Assembly: GCA_046296655.1 (NCBI GenBank)
Contig: JBKBLE010000011.1
Coordinates: 1 to 64,000 of the forward strand
Length of the DNA: 64,000 nt
Source: Cloacibacterium sp046296655
GTDB lineage: Bacteria > Bacteroidota > Bacteroidia > Flavobacteriales > Weeksellaceae
Direction of reading: 5' to 3'
Position 1 is the first letter of the stretch; the number at the start of each line of letters is the position of its first letter. The notes under the pieces were generated by a model. The model ran no database searches, was not told where the DNA came from, and saw only the letters and a program-made list of their open reading frames with translations. This document shows, in pieces, positions 61,669 through 64,000 of the stretch. A program made the position numbers and the translations under genes.

Positions 61669-62388
61669 ATGAAAGTAGATATTTTAGCAATAGGAGCACA
61701 TCCTGATGACGTAGAGTTAGGCTGTGGAGGAACTATAGCAAAATTAATTTCCGAAGGAAAAAAAGTAGCCATCATAGACCTTACCGAAGGCGAGTTAGGA
61801 ACCAGAGGAACTAATGAAACCAGAGCGCAAGAAGCAGCAATTGCATCTGAAATTTTAGGAATTTCTGCTAGAGAAAATCTTAAAATGAAAGATGGTTTTA
61901 TCATCAATTCTCAAGAATATCAGTTTAGAATCATTGAAATGATTAGGAAATACCAACCAGAAATCGTACTTTGTAATGCGATAGATGATAGACATCCTGA
62001 TCATGCGAAAGCAGCAAAATTAGTTTCAGATGCGTGTTTTTTATCAGGATTGGTAAAGATAAAAACCGATTATGAAGGTGAATCTCAAAAATTTTGGAGA
62101 CCAAAACAAGTTTTTCATTACATTCAGTGGAAAAATATTGAACCGGATTTTGTAATGGATATTTCTGGATTTTTAGACAAAAAAATAGAAGCTTGTTTAG
62201 CATATAAAACTCAGTTTTATGACCCAACTTCCACAGAACCAATGACTCCCATCGCGACAAAAGATTTTTTAGAAAGCTTAACTTATAGAGCGCAAGATTT
62301 AGGAAGATTGAGTGGAGTAGAATATGCAGAAGGTTTCACAACTGAAAAGTTATTAGCATTTAAAAATTTTGAAGGATTTATTTGTTAA
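61669..62388 (+). CDS. bshB1: Bacillithiol biosynthesis deacetylase BshB1
   Basis: 239 residues, PIG-L/LmbE fold. Zinc-binding AHPDDVELGCGG near 12, ELGTRGTNETRAQEA, and NAIDDRHPDHAKAAKL near 103 are diagnostic for BshB1. It removes acetyl from GlcNAc-malate in bacillithiol synthesis. This shows the organism makes bacillithiol, relevant to the DinB-like and thioredoxin-like genes at 42-45 kb. Single gene with a tight promoter. Confidence 0.94.
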   Translation: MKVDILAIGAHPDDVELGCGGTIAKLISEGKKVAIIDLTEGELGTRGTNETRAQEAAIASEILGISARENLKMKDGFIINSQEYQFRIIEMIRKYQPEIVLCNAIDDRHPDHAKAAKLVSDACFLSGLVKIKTDYEGESQKFWRPKQVFHYIQWKNIEPDFVMDISGFLDKKIEACLAYKTQFYDPTSTEPMTPIATKDFLESLTYRAQDLGRLSGVEYAEGFTTEKLLAFKNFEGFIC

Positions 62389-62405
62389 TTGTTTTAAAAA
62401 TTTTA

Positions 62406-62413
62406 TATATTTG
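62406..62413 (+). promoter_or_regulatory. -7 box of tRNA-His
   Basis: TATATTTG with a TTTG -33 element at 62381-62384 (21-base spacer) that includes the end of the bshB1 coding sequence. Confidence 0.6.
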
Positions 62414-62426
62414 CACACGCAAAAAC

Positions 62427-62501
62427 GGTGATTGTAGCTCAGTTGGTTAGAGCGTCGGATTGTGGTCCCGAAGGTCGTGGGTTCGAGACCCATCATTCAC
62501 C
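62427..62501 (+). tRNA. tRNA-His (GTG anticodon)
   Basis: D-arm AGCTC AGTTGGTTA GAGC, anticodon loop ATTGTGGT with anticodon GTG, T-arm GTGGG TTCGAGA CCCAT. The extra 5' G (62427) opposite C73 (62501) marks tRNA-His. CCA is not encoded. One U-U mismatch (62432 with 62496) breaks the acceptor stem. Confidence 0.95.
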
Positions 62502-62502
62502 C

Positions 62503-62538
62503 AAAAAAAGCATCCAAATTTTGGATGCTTTTTTATTT
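62503..62538. terminator. Terminator after tRNA-His, shared with dtd
   Basis: AAAGCATCCAAA and TTTGGATGCTTT pair, followed by T-rich sequence on both strands. Confidence 0.85.
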
Positions 62539-62557
62539 TATGGATGTCTTAGAAATT

Positions 62558-63007
62558 CTACGCTTTGGTGATGCTGTCCAGAACCAGAGTTACAGGACCA
62601 TCATTCAGTAAAGATACTTTCATATCTGCCCCGAAAATCCCACTTTCTATTTTTAATCCAGATTTAGCAATCTCAGATTTAAAATATTCAAATAAAGGAA
62701 TGGCTTTTTCAGGTTTAGCTGCTTTTATATAAGAAGGTCTATTGCCTTTTTTGTAATCAGAGATTAAAGTAAATTGGCTGATGCATAAAATCTCTCCCGC
62801 TACATCTTTTACAGAAAGATTCATTTTTCCTTCAGAATCAGAAAAAATCCTTAAGTCTACCACTTTTTTTATTAACCAATTGGCATCTTCTTGAGTATCG
62901 TTTTCATCTACACCGATGAGAAGGAGTAAGCCTTGAGAAATTTCTCCTACAATTTTTCCTTCTACTGCTACAGATGCTTCTTTTACACGTTGAACTACTA
63001 TTTTCAT
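62558..63007 (-). CDS. dtd: D-aminoacyl-tRNA deacylase
   Basis: 149 residues. KIVVQRVKEASVAVEGKIVGEI at the N-terminus, ISQFTLISDYKKGNRPSY (about 77-95) and the C-terminal GADMKVSLLNDGPVTLVLDS are the DTD signatures; the GP cis-proline motif is in NDGPVT. It removes D-amino acids from tRNA. Normal length. Confidence 0.96.
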   Translation of the reverse strand: MKIVVQRVKEASVAVEGKIVGEISQGLLLLIGVDENDTQEDANWLIKKVVDLRIFSDSEGKMNLSVKDVAGEILCISQFTLISDYKKGNRPSYIKAAKPEKAIPLFEYFKSEIAKSGLKIESGIFGADMKVSLLNDGPVTLVLDSITKA

Positions 63008-63016
63008 GCCTCTAAA

Positions 63017-63469
63017 TTAATTATAAATATTTAAAATGTTGGTAGAAGAATTATAATTATAAAAATATTGTTTCAGAGGATAAGGACTTACAGAAGCGGG
63101 TGCTCCAGAATTGAGAAACCATTTTGCATTGTCTTTTTTGCAAATAACCAAACTGCCATTTTCTACTTCTAATGTAGTGTCTGTGGAAGGACAAATATGT
63201 GGCGCGTTTCTATCATAAATTTTGAAACCATCATTGGTTCTATAAACGATTAAGCCTCTGGTTCCAGATTGCTGTTCTGAGACGTAAATCCAGCCTCCAA
63301 TATTGTTAAGAGGATAATAAGAAGGTAGGCTTAAATTGAGCTGAACAGAAATAAATTGATTGGGAAAACAACTGGTAGTTTCTTCTCTGTTAGAACAAGA
63401 GTTAAGCGTTTTTAATGCGCTGAAAGCCAGTAAAATTGGGATAATTATTTTTAAAAGGCTTGGTTTCAT
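63017..63469 (-). CDS. Rieske-like lipoprotein without the ligand histidines
   Basis: 150 residues from the ATG at 63469. Lipobox-like LNSC near 25. The C-terminal half follows the Rieske layout: HICPS in place of CxH, then VICKKDNAKWFLNSGAP in place of CxxHGSxFxxxTG, and a final SPYPLKQY like PLKxY. Both Cys are kept, but the two His are Ser and Asp. A [2Fe-2S] cluster is therefore unlikely. Function unknown. Confidence 0.65.
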   Translation of the reverse strand: MKPSLLKIIIPILLAFSALKTLNSCSNREETTSCFPNQFISVQLNLSLPSYYPLNNIGGWIYVSEQQSGTRGLIVYRTNDGFKIYDRNAPHICPSTDTTLEVENGSLVICKKDNAKWFLNSGAPASVSPYPLKQYFYNYNSSTNILNIYN

Positions 63470-63483
63470 ATTAAAATTAATCA

Positions 63484-63491
63484 TATCTTTG
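63484..63491 (+). promoter_or_regulatory. -7 box of greA
   Basis: TATCTTTG, 80 bases before the greA ATG. The leader contains a small CCG-GCAAAGGT-CGG stem followed by T7 (63517-63541). Confidence 0.5.
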
Positions 63492-63571
63492 TAACTCGAA
63501 ATTTTAATGAATATTGTCCGGCAAAGGTCGGATTATTTTTTTATATTAACATTAACGCAAAATAACCAGAT

Positions 63572-64000
63572 ATGAGTAAAGTAATAAATTATGTAACCAA
63601 AGAAGGTTTGGAAAAAATGAAGGCAGAGTTAGAACTACTCGAAAGCATAGAAAGGCCTAAAATTACTCAACAAATCGCAGAAGCAAGAGACAAAGGAGAT
63701 TTATCTGAAAATGCAGAATATGACGCAGCGAAAGAAGCGCAAGGTTTGCTAGAAATGAAAATCTCTAAAATTAAAGATGCTATCGCAAACTCTAAAGTGA
63801 TTGACGAAAGTCAATTAGACACTTCTAAAGTTTCTATTCTTTGTACCGTTCGTCTTAAAAATAATGCGACCAAACAAGAACAAAAATTCACATTGGTTCC
63901 CGATAATGAGTCTGACATTAAAGCAGGAAAAATTTCTGTAAATACTCCTATTGCAAAAGGATTATTAGGTAAAGCTGTAGGCGAAACTGCGGAGATTGTT
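63572..64000 (+). CDS. greA: Transcription elongation factor GreA, 5' part
   Basis: 143 codons, cut by the window edge. Begins MSKVINYVTKEGLEKMKAEL, and the coiled-coil tip DKGDLSENAEYDAAKE holds the acidic pair that reaches into the RNA polymerase channel. The C-terminal domain runs off the end at KAVGETAEIV. It rescues backtracked polymerase. Confidence 0.95.
   Translation, partial: MSKVINYVTKEGLEKMKAELELLESIERPKITQQIAEARDKGDLSENAEYDAAKEAQGLLEMKISKIKDAIANSKVIDESQLDTSKVSILCTVRLKNNATKQEQKFTLVPDNESDIKAGKISVNTPIAKGLLGKAVGETAEIV

Noticed and set aside
62427..62501. tRNA-His as an integration site
   Set aside because: No integrase and no repeated 3' end of the tRNA was seen nearby.

Overview
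The window is a stretch of chromosome from a low-GC member of the Bacteroidota, class Flavobacteriia, most likely the Chryseobacterium/Cloacibacterium group (Weeksellaceae). The evidence is threefold. Promoters carry the Bacteroidota -7 box TAnnTTTG in front of at least twenty genes. One protein has a type B (CHU_C) type IX secretion sorting domain. The gene content is typical of the class: bacillithiol deacetylase BshB1, fused IcmF mutase, two-ExbD TonB operon, DUF6759-like and DUF4407 proteins. Assignment below class level is inference.

Layout. 1-10.5 kb: secreted hypothetical, trmB, ribosomal genes rplM-rpsI and rpsB, the B12 mutase fusion icmF, a fatty-acid desaturase, a kinase-like hypothetical and ruvC. 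10.5-11 kb: a gene-free stretch of dispersed repeats. 11-20.5 kb: DUF4407 protein, OFA-type MFS transporter, DoxX protein, guaB, a 1391-residue T9SS substrate and tsf, which is separated here from rpsB. 20.6-33.5 kb: housekeeping genes accA, gltX, rocD, accC, accB, rpmF, DUF177, pdxA, ribE, an NtrY-like kinase, trmN, an FtsE-like ATPase and rpmH. 33.8-40.4 kb: nrnA, a decayed gene, an alpha/beta hydrolase, a hexanucleotide repeat tract, a lipoprotein, a YeiH transporter divergent from a rhodanese with a shared Crp/Fnr-type palindrome, and dsbD.

40.4-45.9 kb is the most unusual region. An ECF-like sigma gene is followed by seven tightly packed genes: thioredoxin-peroxiredoxin fusion, YHS, DM13, DoxX-like, DinB-like, NRDE and ATP-grasp. 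A small secreted Cys/His-rich protein with three HVCxxxC motifs comes next. The fusion gene and the Cys/His gene carry the same bipartite upstream motif, TTGGGTG, 16 bp, GGAACTTA. The locus reads as an envelope thiol/metal-stress regulon that I cannot match to a described system.

45.8-64 kb: tilS, an OmpA-type lipoprotein, an O-methyltransferase, a repeat cluster around a broken GxxExxY gene, an NlpC/P60 protein lacking its catalytic Cys, waaA with an in-frame 7-bp repeat, a glycosyltransferase, leuS, the exbB-exbD-exbD-tonB operon with a PstS-like lipoprotein and TPR protein, bshB1, tRNA-His, dtd, a Rieske-like lipoprotein without ligand histidines, and the 5' part of greA. No phage, integrase, transposase, CRISPR array or rRNA was seen.
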